A stretch of 45,130 nt of DNA from an uncultured Aurantimicrobium sp. (lineage in GTDB: Bacteria; Actinomycetota; Actinomycetes; Actinomycetales; Microbacteriaceae). A program made the translations under genes and the position numbers. The notes under the pieces were generated by a model, which worked only from the letters and a program-made list of their open reading frames with translations, did not search any database and was not told the DNA's origin. The number at the start of each line of letters is the position of its first letter. Position 1 is the first letter of the stretch. The DNA is taken from assembly GCF_936931525.1 (NCBI RefSeq), contig NZ_CAKZII010000124.1:1-45130 (forward strand). Reading direction: 5' to 3'. This document shows positions 1 through 7,600 of the stretch, in pieces.

Positions 1-1043
1 GGGTGTCCGAGGGCAATTGCGCCACCGTATTCATTGACGCGGGGGTCATCGTCCGCGATGCCGAAGTAATCAAGGAAAGCAAGAACCTGAACAGCAAAGG
101 CTTCGTTGACTTCAAAAAGACCAATGTCTGTGATGTCGAGACCTGCCTTGCGCAGGGCTTTTTCTGTAGCAGGAACGGGCCCAATACCCATGACTTCGGG
201 TTCAACGCCGGCAAAGGCGAAGGAAACCATGGTCATCTTGATGCCGAGCCCAAATTCTTCTGCCGCTTGTTCGCTCGCAAGCATGCACACGGTTGCGCCA
301 TCGTTGAGGCCGCTGGCATTACCTGCTGTAACCCTTCCATGAGGGCGGAAAGGCGTTTTGAGTGCAGCTAGTCCTTCCAGAGTGGTTTCGGGTCGGGGAG
401 CTTCGTCAACTGTTGCCAAAGTCCAACCCTCGGCAGTCTTGGCTGAAACAGGAATCAAATCTGGCTGAATGAGCCCTGCCGCATATGCGGCTGCAACTTT
501 TTGCTGAGACCGCAGTGCATAGGCATCTGCGCGTTCCTTGGTGAGGTGGGGGAAACGGTCATGCAGTCGCTCCGCGGTGGCACCCATGTTGAGGGCATCA
601 GCACTGACGAGCTTTTCTGCAAGAAAACGAGGGTTGGGATCTGCATTGAAGCCCATAGGGTGACGCCCCATGTGCTCCACACCACCAGCAATAACGATGT
701 TGTAGGCACCCATCGCAATTCCACCGGCAGTCGTCGTCACAGCGGTCATTGCTCCTGCGCACATGCGGTCAATGGCATAACCAGGAACATGGCGGGGGAG
801 CCCGGCAAGAATTCCTGCAGTTCGACCGAGGGTGAGTCCCTGATCTCCCTGCTGTGTTGTGGCAGCAATGGCCACTTCGTCGATTTCCTCTGCAGGTACT
901 GCAGGGTTGCGCTCCAAGAGCCCCATCATTGCTTTGACAATGAGATCGTCAGCTCGGGTTTGCCAGTACATCCCCTTCTCGCCAGCACGGCCAAAAGGTG
1001 TCCGCACACCATCGACAAATACGACACGATTTCCCGCTGTCAT
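1..1043 (-). CDS. Thiolase (acetyl-CoA acyltransferase), partial: C-terminus beyond window
   Basis: Thiolase-family enzyme that cleaves or condenses acyl-CoA and acetyl-CoA, used in fatty acid beta-oxidation or acetoacetyl-CoA formation. I translated it by hand from the minus strand. It starts MTAGNRVVFVDG at an ATG at 1043 with GAGAGGA just upstream. The nucleophilic cysteine lies at about residue 95 in DRMCAGAM; NASGLNDGAT, VNEAFA and YGGAIALGHP follow in the expected order. The last motif is at the window edge, so about 347 residues are present and the final 40-50, including the second catalytic cysteine, are missing. It is the last visible gene of the minus-strand run that begins with sufE. 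FadA-like and acetoacetyl-CoA thiolase roles cannot be told apart here. Confidence 0.93.
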   Translation of the reverse strand, partial: MTAGNRVVFVDGVRTPFGRAGEKGMYWQTRADDLIVKAMMGLLERNPAVPAEEIDEVAIAATTQQGDQGLTLGRTAGILAGLPRHVPGYAIDRMCAGAMTAVTTTAGGIAMGAYNIVIAGGVEHMGRHPMGFNADPNPRFLAEKLVSADALNMGATAERLHDRFPHLTKERADAYALRSQQKVAAAYAAGLIQPDLIPVSAKTAEGWTLATVDEAPRPETTLEGLAALKTPFRPHGRVTAGNASGLNDGATVCMLASEQAAEEFGLGIKMTMVSFAFAGVEPEVMGIGPVPATEKALRKAGLDITDIGLFEVNEAFAVQVLAFLDYFGIADDDPRVNEYGGAIALGH

Positions 1044-1118
1044 GATTTCCTCTCGAAGCGTCATTGCTATCTTGATGCTAGTTCGTGGGATTCAGCTGTG
1101 AAAGACAGCTGTTGTTCT

Positions 1119-2315
1119 CTACGAATCCTCTACAGGTTCTTCAGGTACTTTTTGGTCTGCTTCGACAAAAGCGTTGGAAATCAGCGCGCAGGTCTCCGTT
1201 ATTTGCCAAATTCGGGCACCGTGCTTTTTGAGTGCTTCGGTGATGCTCACTACAGTGATGGGACTGGGTGGCGCCCAGGCCAATTCACGAAGAATACTCG
1301 GGGTGAGGAGATTCTCAACGGGCATCGACAGCTCTTCTGCCCTGGCAGAAAGCACCTCACGAGCAAGTTGAAGCCGCTCTAGAGCCTCAGGCTTGCGATC
1401 AACCCATGCTCGTGGGGGAGGCAGTGTGTCGCTGGGAACGCGCATCACCGGAAGTGACTCATCCTTGAGCCCAATGAGAACAGCGTCCCACCAGGTATCC
1501 AACAAGCTTTTGCTAGCCCTGCCATTGAATTCCTTGAGCCCAATGAGTTCTGACTTGTTGGTCAAAGTTGATCGACTCGCGGCGACGATGGCGCTGTCAG
1601 GAATGAGTCGACCTGGAGACACATCTCGTCTCTGAGCAACCTCATCGCGTGCGGTCCATAATGCCCTGGCAACAGCAAGCTGTCGAGGGGTTCTGAGTGT
1701 ATGAAGTCCAGAAATTCGGCGCCATGGTTCAGCGCTGACAACCTTCTCCGGTTTGTCTAAAGTGGCCTGAAATTCTTCCTGTGCCCAGGCGAGCTTGTCG
1801 GATTCAATGAGTAACTTTTCAATCTCATCGCGTACGTCAACGAGTAGCTCAACATCGAGAGCGGCGTATTTGAGCCACGGTTCTGGAAGTGGACGGGTAG
1901 ACCAGTCTGCAGCGCTGTGTTCCTTGGCAAGGTGAATTCCCAAGAGAGATTCGACGACAGGTCCCAGCCCAACCCGTTCCATTCCGAGAAGTCGAGCAGA
2001 TAGTTCAGTATCAAAAATGCGGGTCGGTGTGATTCCCACCTCTCGCAAGCAGGCTAGATCCTGGCTTGCAGCGTGGAGAACCCATTCTTGATCTGCGTTT
2101 TGCAGGAAGAGTTCTGACATGTCACCAATGGCAGGAGGGTCGAAGAGAAAAGTGCCAGCCTCGCGACGGTGAACCTGAATCAAATAAGCGCGTTGTGAAT
2201 AGGTGAAACCAGAGGCTCTCTCTGCGTCAATGGCGAGAGGGCCAGTACCTGCTGAGATGACATCACACGCTTCAAGGAACTCTTGTGCGTTATCTATAAC
2301 GCGAACGCTAACCAC
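1119..2315 (-). CDS. Ribonuclease D-like 3'-5' exonuclease with HRDC domain
   Basis: DEDDy-family exoribonuclease, probably acting in RNA 3'-end trimming. The N-terminal exonuclease domain shows the DEDD residues: DAERASG (Asp and Glu), ASQDLACL (Asp) and the Y-x3-D motif in KYAALDVE. An HRDC-type helical domain follows (starting near WRRISGLHTLRTPRQ), then a second helical region rich in leucine and arginine. The preferred start is GTG at 2315, overlapping the DUF3000 stop by 8 bases, which suggests translational coupling; GGGAG lies immediately upstream but very close. An ATG at 2348 is the alternative. The open frame extends to 2411, but that part lies inside DUF3000 and does not look like protein of this family. 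Length about 398 aa is usual for actinobacterial members. Confidence 0.9.
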   Translation of the reverse strand: MVSVRVIDNAQEFLEACDVISAGTGPLAIDAERASGFTYSQRAYLIQVHRREAGTFLFDPPAIGDMSELFLQNADQEWVLHAASQDLACLREVGITPTRIFDTELSARLLGMERVGLGPVVESLLGIHLAKEHSAADWSTRPLPEPWLKYAALDVELLVDVRDEIEKLLIESDKLAWAQEEFQATLDKPEKVVSAEPWRRISGLHTLRTPRQLAVARALWTARDEVAQRRDVSPGRLIPDSAIVAASRSTLTNKSELIGLKEFNGRASKSLLDTWWDAVLIGLKDESLPVMRVPSDTLPPPRAWVDRKPEALERLQLAREVLSARAEELSMPVENLLTPSILRELAWAPPSPITVVSITEALKKHGARIWQITETCALISNAFVEADQKVPEEPVEDS

Positions 2316-2892
2316 GCTCCCTGCGGCGGGCAGTGAGGCTAACAGCATCTGCGGTTGGAGGGAGACCTGCCAACATGCACAGGAGTTCACCCCACGCTTC
2401 TGCTTGTTCACCCATGTGAGGGGAGGCGGGAGACCATGATGCGCGAAGTTCTATTTGAGCGCCTTCGCCGGAATCAGCCAGTTCACCAAAACCTGTTGAA
2501 AGAATCCGTGTTGCTGTTCCGGAAGCATTGAAATAATCAGCTTCTCGAATGGTGAGAGCATCGGTAAGCCAAGACCAGGCAACATTCGCTAAGAAGGGGT
2601 CAAGCCCAATTTCAGCTTCAAGCGGTGCTTGTGCAAAGGCAACTACTCGAAATGGACCGCCCCAGGATTCAGGTTCCGAGGGGTCGTAAAGAAGAATGAA
2701 TCGACCTGTGCCATGTTGGGATTCGTGCTCATGTTCGGCAATCAGGACATCAGCAGCTAAGGCGTAACTATAAGGAGCGACGCCACCCGGAGAGTCAATC
2801 TGGCGAACGGTCAATTCTTCGCGAAAGGTCACGGCGCTGATGCTCTCAACGGCAAGTTTGAATGCCTCGGGCACGTTCTCTGTGACTGTCAC
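2308..2892 (-). CDS. DUF3000 family protein
   Basis: A 194-residue soluble protein with no recognised catalytic motif. It matches, from memory of sequence and position, the actinobacterial DUF3000 family that sits directly upstream of an HRDC/RNase D gene. Visible features are an acidic, hydrophobic core (WGGPFRVVAFAQAPLEAEIG) and the segment WSWLTDAL. The tail is basic and ends in RRRERG. The start is GTG at 2892, since the overlapping ATG is out of frame and meets a stop at once. Its stop overlaps the start of the RNase D gene, so the two are almost certainly co-translated. Function is unknown; linkage to an exoribonuclease is the only hint, and that is inference. Confidence 0.85.
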   Translation of the reverse strand: MTVTENVPEAFKLAVESISAVTFREELTVRQIDSPGGVAPYSYALAADVLIAEHEHESQHGTGRFILLYDPSEPESWGGPFRVVAFAQAPLEAEIGLDPFLANVAWSWLTDALTIREADYFNASGTATRILSTGFGELADSGEGAQIELRASWSPASPHMGEQAEAWGELLCMLAGLPPTADAVSLTARRRERG

Positions 2893-2915
2893 ATCTCGAC
2901 CCTAAAGTCGCGGCA

Positions 2916-3497
2916 TTACTGGTGCTCTACGGCTCGCCGCCAATATTGGAAAGTCATTGAGGACTTGCTCTCAGACAAAGTCGATTCGAGATCAAAATCG
3001 CCATGGTCGCAGAGAAATGGGGGCAGCGCTACATAGGGGTCATTTCCTATTCGGGTTACAGCAATGTGGTCAAACCCCCACTGTTGACCTATGAGTTGCG
3101 CAGTGGTGACGCCGCCCTCACACAAAATGTGTTCATCCTCACTCTTCAGTGAGTGAACAATCGCTTGGACGCTCGGGTATGTCATAACGCGTGCAGGATC
3201 CGGACAAGAATCCCAGGGGAGTTCTCCCGACCGAGACAACACGGCAAGGCGTCCGCGAGGAGGAAGGAACCAACCTTCTGCTCGTACAGATTCAGCACCT
3301 ACGACAACAACGTCTGCGTCGGAACGAAGGATTTTTAATATGCGGCGGTCTTCTACAGATGTCAATGTGTGTGAGGTGGAATCAACACCGCGGGTTTCAT
3401 CGGCAGGGCTGAGCACCATGTTGAGCCGAACACTGCGACCTAGAGGCCATGCATAGTGCTGTGAGAGCTGTTCATCGGTGAGCGAAGAACTCTCCAT
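2916..3497 (-). CDS. RibD C-terminal/dihydrofolate reductase-like reductase
   Basis: Likely NADPH-dependent reductase of the RibD_C/DHFR-like fold, about 193 aa. Visible motifs are LNMVLSPADETRGVD near the N-terminus, DADVVVVGAESVRAEGW, and ILCEGGVTTAQLIG near the middle. These correspond to the family's substrate loop, cofactor-binding strand and the EGG turn. There is no deaminase domain, so it is a stand-alone reductase and not full RibD. The start is ATG at 3497, two bases beyond the sufE stop; an upstream in-frame start at 3542 lies inside sufE and is less likely. It follows sufE in the same run. The substrate is unknown and a riboflavin role is not shown by context. Confidence 0.82.
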   Translation of the reverse strand: MESSSLTDEQLSQHYAWPLGRSVRLNMVLSPADETRGVDSTSHTLTSVEDRRILKILRSDADVVVVGAESVRAEGWFLPPRGRLAVLSRSGELPWDSCPDPARVMTYPSVQAIVHSLKSEDEHILCEGGVTTAQLIGQQWGFDHIAVTRIGNDPYVALPPFLCDHGDFDLESTLSESKSSMTFQYWRRAVEHQ

Positions 3498-3499
3498 CT

Positions 3500-3931
3500 T
3501 TAGGCTTCGGTCTTCTCGCGGATCTGTCTTTTCATGCGCCATAACATTCCTGTCATCCCGCGAACGCGCAGGGGAGAGATCAGCGTATTGAGGCCTAAGG
3601 TGCTGGGGAAGTCATCAGGAATACCCAACGCCTCGTCAACAGAAAGCCCGGTAAGTCCTTGGGCAAGAATGCTGGCAAAGCCACGCGTCGTGGGAGCTTG
3701 CTCAGGCGCTGTGGCGAAAACGGCAACAGTGTTGTTTTCAACCTCGACAAAGATGTAGACCGGTGACTGACACTCCTCTACTTTTTCCAAAAGCTCGGGG
3801 TGATCTGCATACTTTGCAGGGAGATCTGGGAGCTCTTCAGCAAACTCAATGAGGAGTTGAATTTTGTCCTTGTCCCCAAGGTCGAGGAAGTCTTCTCGTG
3901 TTTCAGCGAGTACAGATGGCAGGTCAGTCAT
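3500..3931 (-). CDS. sufE: SufE family cysteine desulfurase accessory protein
   Basis: Sulfur-acceptor protein that takes persulfide sulfur from a SufS-type cysteine desulfurase for iron-sulfur cluster assembly. It is 143 aa, normal for SufE. The acceptor cysteine is at residue 54 in VEECQSPVYI, the family signature, and RGFASILAQGLTG and LGIPDDF follow as expected. The start is ATG at 3931, with a weak GAGAAG about a dozen bases upstream. It is the first gene of a minus-strand run (RibD-like, DUF3000, RNase D, thiolase) and lies downstream of a sulfurtransferase gene. A strong hairpin between the two suggests sufE has its own promoter. No suf operon is seen nearby. Confidence 0.93.
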   Translation of the reverse strand: MTDLPSVLAETREDFLDLGDKDKIQLLIEFAEELPDLPAKYADHPELLEKVEECQSPVYIFVEVENNTVAVFATAPEQAPTTRGFASILAQGLTGLSVDEALGIPDDFPSTLGLNTLISPLRVRGMTGMLWRMKRQIREKTEA

Positions 3932-3958
3932 GATGAAACAATCTTCTCAGGTATTCGA

Positions 3959-3996
3959 GGGAAGAAAGAATGGGAGCCAACCGAAGTTGACTCCCA
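3959..3996 (-). terminator. Intrinsic terminator of the sulfurtransferase gene
   Basis: On the minus strand, TGGGAG pairs with CTCCCA and an inner CAAC pairs with GTTG around a TTCG tetraloop (3971-3996). This is followed by a pyrimidine-rich TTCTTTCTTC tail. It lies seven bases beyond the sulfurtransferase stop codon, so transcription of that gene should end before sufE. Confidence 0.78.
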
Positions 3997-4002
3997 TCTG
4001 TA

Positions 4003-4899
4003 CTAAGCGACTAGTGCGCCGGGTTCTGTTCCCTTGACAATAGGAACGCGAACCGCGGAACCCCATTCAGTCCAAGAGCCGTCATAGTTTCGGACACCAG
4101 TGAATCCGAGGAGGTAGTTCAGAACAAACCACGTGTGGCTCGAACGTTCGCCAATACGGCAGTAAGCAATGATGTCGTCGCCTGGCTTGAGGCCAGCACC
4201 ATCGAGGTAGAGGGCTTCAAGTTCAGCGCGGTCCTTGAACGTGCTGTCTTCGTTTGCTGCACGGGCCCAGGGGACACTTGCTGCGCCGGGAATGTGGCCA
4301 CCACGAAGGGCGCCTTCTTCTGGATAGGCAGGCATGTGTGTGCGCTCACCGGAATACTCTTCGGGGCTACGAACATCAATCATGGGCTTGCCAATGTGGG
4401 CAAGAGTGTCGCTGAGATAAGCGCGAATAGGAGCATCGTTGCGCTCGATGACGGGGTACTGAGATGGAACAAGAGCGGGCTGATCTTTAGTGAGCTCACG
4501 TCCCTCTGCGATCCACTTGTCACGGCCGCCATCAAGGAGGCGAACATCTTCGTGGCCAAAAAGTTTGAAAACCCAGAGAGCATAGGCAGCCCACCAGTTG
4601 CTCTTGTCGCCATAAATCACAACGGTGCTCTCACGTGAGATTCCCTTAGAGCTCAAGAGTGCTGCGAAAGCCTCACCCTGGACATAATCACGAAGAACAG
4701 GGTCGTTGAGGTCGGTGTGCCAGTCAATCTTGACGGCTCCTGGAATGTGTCCGATTTCGTAGAGAAGAACATCCTCATCCGATTCAACAATGACCAAGTT
4801 AGGAGTTGAGAGGTGTTCAGCGAGCCATTCGGTGCTCACAATAGCTTCAGGGTGTGCGTATTCGGCGAATTTTGGACTGTTATCGATAGGTACGCTCAT
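4003..4899 (-). CDS. Two-domain rhodanese (sulfurtransferase)
   Basis: Thiosulfate/3-mercaptopyruvate sulfurtransferase-type enzyme with two rhodanese domains. The N-terminal domain (about residues 15-135) is structural and carries no active cysteine ([16 protein letters not shown]). The C-terminal domain (about 155-290) has the active-site loop [11 protein letters not shown] with cysteine near residue 247. The CRIGERSS loop resembles the actinobacterial CysA/SseA thiosulfate sulfurtransferases more than the mercaptopyruvate enzymes, but substrate is not certain. The preferred start is ATG at 4899 ([11 protein letters not shown]) with GGAG close upstream; an in-frame TTG at 4920 is possible. 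It is transcribed divergently from the ZapE gene and ends at a strong terminator. Confidence 0.92.
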   Translation of the reverse strand: MSVPIDNSPKFAEYAHPEAIVSTEWLAEHLSTPNLVIVESDEDVLLYEIGHIPGAVKIDWHTDLNDPVLRDYVQGEAFAALLSSKGISRESTVVIYGDKSNWWAAYALWVFKLFGHEDVRLLDGGRDKWIAEGRELTKDQPALVPSQYPVIERNDAPIRAYLSDTLAHIGKPMIDVRSPEEYSGERTHMPAYPEEGALRGGHIPGAASVPWARAANEDSTFKDRAELEALYLDGAGLKPGDDIIAYCRIGERSSHTWFVLNYLLGFTGVRNYDGSWTEWGSAVRVPIVKGTEPGALVA

Positions 4900-5051
4900 A
4901 GCTCCATGTTTCTTTCTCAAGGCACGCTACTCAAACCGGGCTGGAATAAAAGCCAATAGGCTTGAGGTGCACTTCGAGACTACGTACTGAAACACCAAGT
5001 GCCAACCCCACAGGCTCTATTCACACCTTTTGTTGAGGAATATTTCACGCG
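4900..5051. promoter_or_regulatory. Divergent intergenic region, sulfurtransferase/zapE
   Basis: About 150 bases between two divergent genes must hold both promoters. A short perfect inverted repeat, AAGCC-AATA-GGCTT, lies at 4950-4963. It could be an operator or a small hairpin, but it is too short to assign. I see no convincing -35/-10 pair. GAGG at 5034-5037 is the nearest ribosome-binding-like sequence for zapE, with rather long spacing. Confidence 0.35.
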
Positions 5052-6071
5052 ATGACTTCCACCGTTTCCCTGGTCGAACGCCATCCGACCCTTGATGCAA
5101 GCTCGATTGTGAGCAGTCTGGTTCCTCCGCCCCAGTTTGTGGATGCTCGATTCGACAATTACATCCCCAATCCTGATTTCCCTTCACAAGAAGAAGCTCG
5201 CCACATCTTGGAAGAGTTTGCAGCGAAGAACACATCTGTAATCAAACAGGCCAAACTCTTTAGCCGAGCAAAAAAGACTGAAGAAGTTCCACCAGGGGTT
5301 TATCTCGATGGTGGCTTTGGTGTGGGAAAAACACACCTACTTGCTGCTGCATGGAATGTCGCTTCCGGAAAGAAATACTTTGGCACCTTCTTGCAATACA
5401 CCTCACTGGTGGGCGCATTGGGCTATGTCAAAGCAGTTGAAGCGCTCAAAGGTGCCAGCCTGATTTGTATTGATGAGTTTGAACTCGATGATCCAGGCGA
5501 CACCATGATGATGACCCGCATGCTGGGTGAGCTTGTGGCTGGTGGCACGCGCATTGCTGCAACAAGTAATACACCTCCTGCTGCTTTGGGTGAGGGGCGA
5601 TTCGCTGCTGCAGATTTCTTGAGAGAAATCCAGGCTTTAGCTTCTAACTTCCGAACTCTCCGCATTGATGGCACTGATTATCGTCAGCGCACAGCAGAAG
5701 GCATTTCTCGAGTTTTCAGTGCACATGATCTCACCACGTCGGTTGAGGGTAAAGCCAGCGATGGCCTAACCGTCTCGGTAGATTCCTTTGACGGACTACT
5801 TGCTCACCTCGCGACAGTTCACCCTTCTGTCTACGTTCGTTTGCTCGAGAACATTGACGTCATTGCCTTGGAAAATGTTCACGTCATTATGAATCAGACT
5901 GATGCCTTGCGTTTGGTTGCTTTCATAGACCGTGTCTATGACGCGCAGATTCCCATCATTGCTTCGGGCTCCCCGCTTTCTGAAGTTTTCGGCGGCGACA
6001 TGATCAATGGCGGATACCGGAAGAAGTATCTTCGTTGCGTATCCAGGCTGATCGCACTGACAAACTCCTAA
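5052..6071 (+). CDS. zapE: ZapE/AFG1-like ATPase
   Basis: P-loop ATPase of the AFG1/ZapE family, 339 aa; the E. coli member is associated with the FtsZ ring. Walker A is GGFGVGKTH at about residues 87-95 and Walker B is LICIDEFELDD. The family segments ATSNTPPAALGEGRF and FLREIQALASNFRTLRIDGTDYR follow, the latter leading into the arginine-rich sensor region. The C-terminal part (SVYVRLLENIDVIALENV, then IIASGSPLSEVFG) is typical. The start is ATG at 5052 (MTSTVSLVERHP). It is monocistronic by position, between a divergent sulfurtransferase and the ammonium transporter promoter. A cell-division role is inferred from the family, not from neighbours. Confidence 0.9.
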   Translation: MTSTVSLVERHPTLDASSIVSSLVPPPQFVDARFDNYIPNPDFPSQEEARHILEEFAAKNTSVIKQAKLFSRAKKTEEVPPGVYLDGGFGVGKTHLLAAAWNVASGKKYFGTFLQYTSLVGALGYVKAVEALKGASLICIDEFELDDPGDTMMMTRMLGELVAGGTRIAATSNTPPAALGEGRFAAADFLREIQALASNFRTLRIDGTDYRQRTAEGISRVFSAHDLTTSVEGKASDGLTVSVDSFDGLLAHLATVHPSVYVRLLENIDVIALENVHVIMNQTDALRLVAFIDRVYDAQIPIIASGSPLSEVFGGDMINGGYRKKYLRCVSRLIALTNS

Positions 6072-6105
6072 AGCGAAACCAGCTGGAAACAAAACTGCCC
6101 ATTTT

Positions 6106-6143
6106 GTAACCTCAGCGTCACCTCAGTGAACTCATGCGGTAAC
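6106..6143 (+). promoter_or_regulatory. Candidate GlnR-type operator upstream of first amt
   Basis: Four five-base boxes start exactly 11 bases apart: GTAAC at 6106, GTCAC at 6117, GAACT at 6128 and GTAAC at 6139, separated by six-base spacers. This matches the layout of the published actinobacterial GlnR site (gTnAC-n6-GaAAC repeated). The second and third boxes deviate from consensus. It lies 66 bases upstream of the amt start. The regulator gene is not in the window, so assignment rests on spacing and on the second copy upstream of the next amt. Confidence 0.55.
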
Positions 6144-6209
6144 CGCAACCGAGCACACTCGTGAATACAGACGGTTCTTTATCCGTCACCATTCGTGAAA
6201 GAGGTTGAA

Positions 6210-7466
6210 ATGGATCAAGGCAACACCGCCTTCGTACTCATCAGCGCAGCTCTCGTGCTCCTGATGACTCCCGCCCTGGCATTCTTCTATGGCGGTCTCG
6301 TCAAGGCTAAGAGTGTCGTCAGCATGATGATGCTGAGCTTTGGCTCACTCGCACTGATTGGTGTGCTGTGGGTTATCTACGGTTACGCAATTGCTTTCGC
6401 TAACGAAGGTTCCGCAACCTTCTACGGCATCGATGGCGTTATCGGTATTGACACCGCCTACATTGGCCTTGAAGGTCTCCTCGAGACTCCTGAAGGCGCT
6501 GCTTTCCCACCACTTGCATTCGCTGCCTTCCAGGCAACATTCGCCATCATCACCGTCGCGCTGATCAGCGGTTCTATCGCTGACCGCGCGAAGTTCGGTG
6601 CATGGTTGGTCTTCGCGGGCATCTGGGCAACCGTTGTTTACTTCCCCGTAGCATCTTGGGTCTTCAACTTCACCATCGTGGACGGCAAGATCGTGGATGG
6701 TGGATGGATCGCCTACAACCTCGGCGCTATCGACTTTGCTGGTGGTACTGCTGTTCACATCAACGCTGGTGCTGCAGCCCTTGCTCTTGCATTGGTTCTC
6801 GGGAAGCGCATCGGTTTCGCCAAGGGTGTAGCAAAGCCTCACAACGTGCCACTGGTTCTCCTTGGTGCAGGTCTGCTTTGGTTCGGCTGGTTCGGCTTCA
6901 ACGCAGGTTCTGAACTCGCTGCTGACGGTATTGCTTCGCTTGCTTTCATTAACACCATTGCCGCTCCTGCTGCTGCTGTTCTTGGATGGCTCCTCATTGA
7001 GCGCATCAAGGAAGGTAAGGCGACTTCGGTTGGTGCTGCTTCCGGTGCTGTAGCTGGTCTGGTAGCGATTACCCCTGCATGTGCGAACCTGACTCCAATG
7101 TGGGCGATTGTTCTCGGCCTGGTTGCTGGAGCAATCTGTGCACTTGCTATCGAGCTGAAGTTCACCTTCGGCTTCGATGACTCGCTCGACGTCGTGGGTA
7201 TCCACCTCGTTGGTGGCCTGATTGGAACCTTGTTCCTCGGTTTCTTCGCAACCGACGTAGGACTGCTCTTCTCTGGCTCGTTCGACCAGCTGGGCAAGCA
7301 GGCCATCGCAGCCTTCACCGTCCTCATCTTCTCCTTCGTTCTCAGCTACATCATCGGAACGATCATTGAGAAGACCATGGGCTTCCGTATCAAGAACGAA
7401 GATGAGCTCGCTGGCATCGACACCATCGTTCACGGTGAAGAGGGCTACGCACTCCAGGACGCATAA
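6210..7466 (+). CDS. amt: Ammonium transporter, Amt family (first of tandem pair)
   Basis: Polytopic membrane protein of the Amt/MEP/Rh family, 418 aa with about 11 transmembrane helices, conducting ammonium into the cell. It begins MDQGNTAFVLISAALVLLM. The family signature FAGGTAVHINAGAAALALA carries the first pore histidine (residue 183), and VVGIHLVGGLIG carries the second (residue 332), so the twin-histidine site is intact. The gate phenylalanine region AFQATFAII and the acidic residue before the signature (IDFAGG) are present. ATG at 6210 is chosen over GTG at 6195 because AAAGAGG sits five bases before it. No PII (glnK/glnB) gene follows. A GlnR-like operator is upstream and a hairpin follows the stop. 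Confidence 0.97.
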   Translation: MDQGNTAFVLISAALVLLMTPALAFFYGGLVKAKSVVSMMMLSFGSLALIGVLWVIYGYAIAFANEGSATFYGIDGVIGIDTAYIGLEGLLETPEGAAFPPLAFAAFQATFAIITVALISGSIADRAKFGAWLVFAGIWATVVYFPVASWVFNFTIVDGKIVDGGWIAYNLGAIDFAGGTAVHINAGAAALALALVLGKRIGFAKGVAKPHNVPLVLLGAGLLWFGWFGFNAGSELAADGIASLAFINTIAAPAAAVLGWLLIERIKEGKATSVGAASGAVAGLVAITPACANLTPMWAIVLGLVAGAICALAIELKFTFGFDDSLDVVGIHLVGGLIGTLFLGFFATDVGLLFSGSFDQLGKQAIAAFTVLIFSFVLSYIIGTIIEKTMGFRIKNEDELAGIDTIVHGEEGYALQDA

Positions 7467-7498
7467 TCCGCGTTCATAACTGAATAGGTACGCGCTGG

Positions 7499-7520
7499 GC
7501 CCTGCAGAAAACTGCAGGGC
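7499..7520 (+). terminator. Hairpin between the two amt genes, probable terminator
   Basis: GCCCTGCAG and CTGCAGGGC form a perfect nine-base-pair stem around AAAA, 32 bases after the first amt stop. Only TT follows, so it lacks a real U-tract. Such hairpins can still terminate in Actinobacteria, but this is inference. Together with the operator-like repeats that follow, it suggests the two amt genes are separate transcription units. Confidence 0.6.
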
Positions 7521-7529
7521 TTGGCCGCG

Positions 7530-7567
7530 TTAACCTGTTCGAAACATAAATGCTTCACAACTGAAAC
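7530..7567 (+). promoter_or_regulatory. Candidate GlnR-type operator upstream of second amt
   Basis: Boxes TTAAC (7530), GAAAC (7541), GCTTC (7552) and GAAAC (7563) are spaced exactly 11 bases apart with six-base spacers. The second and fourth are perfect matches to the GaAAC half-site of the described GlnR consensus, and the first differs by one base. The end of the array is 33 bases before the amt start, with TGGAGG between. Confidence 0.62.
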
Positions 7568-7600
7568 GCTTGTGGCAAAGAATCTCTTCTGGAGGTTCTC

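Noticed and set aside
501-1382. Open frame of 293 codons on the plus strand
   Set aside because: It is antisense to the thiolase and the RNase D gene, has no domain and no ribosome binding site, and is rich in Cys, His and Ser like other antisense shadows.
6345-7433. Long open frame antisense to the first amt (362 codons)
   Set aside because: It lies wholly opposite a certain membrane protein gene. Its product is rich in Ser, Glu and Arg without any domain, and a similar antisense frame opposite the second amt shows it arises from amt codon usage.
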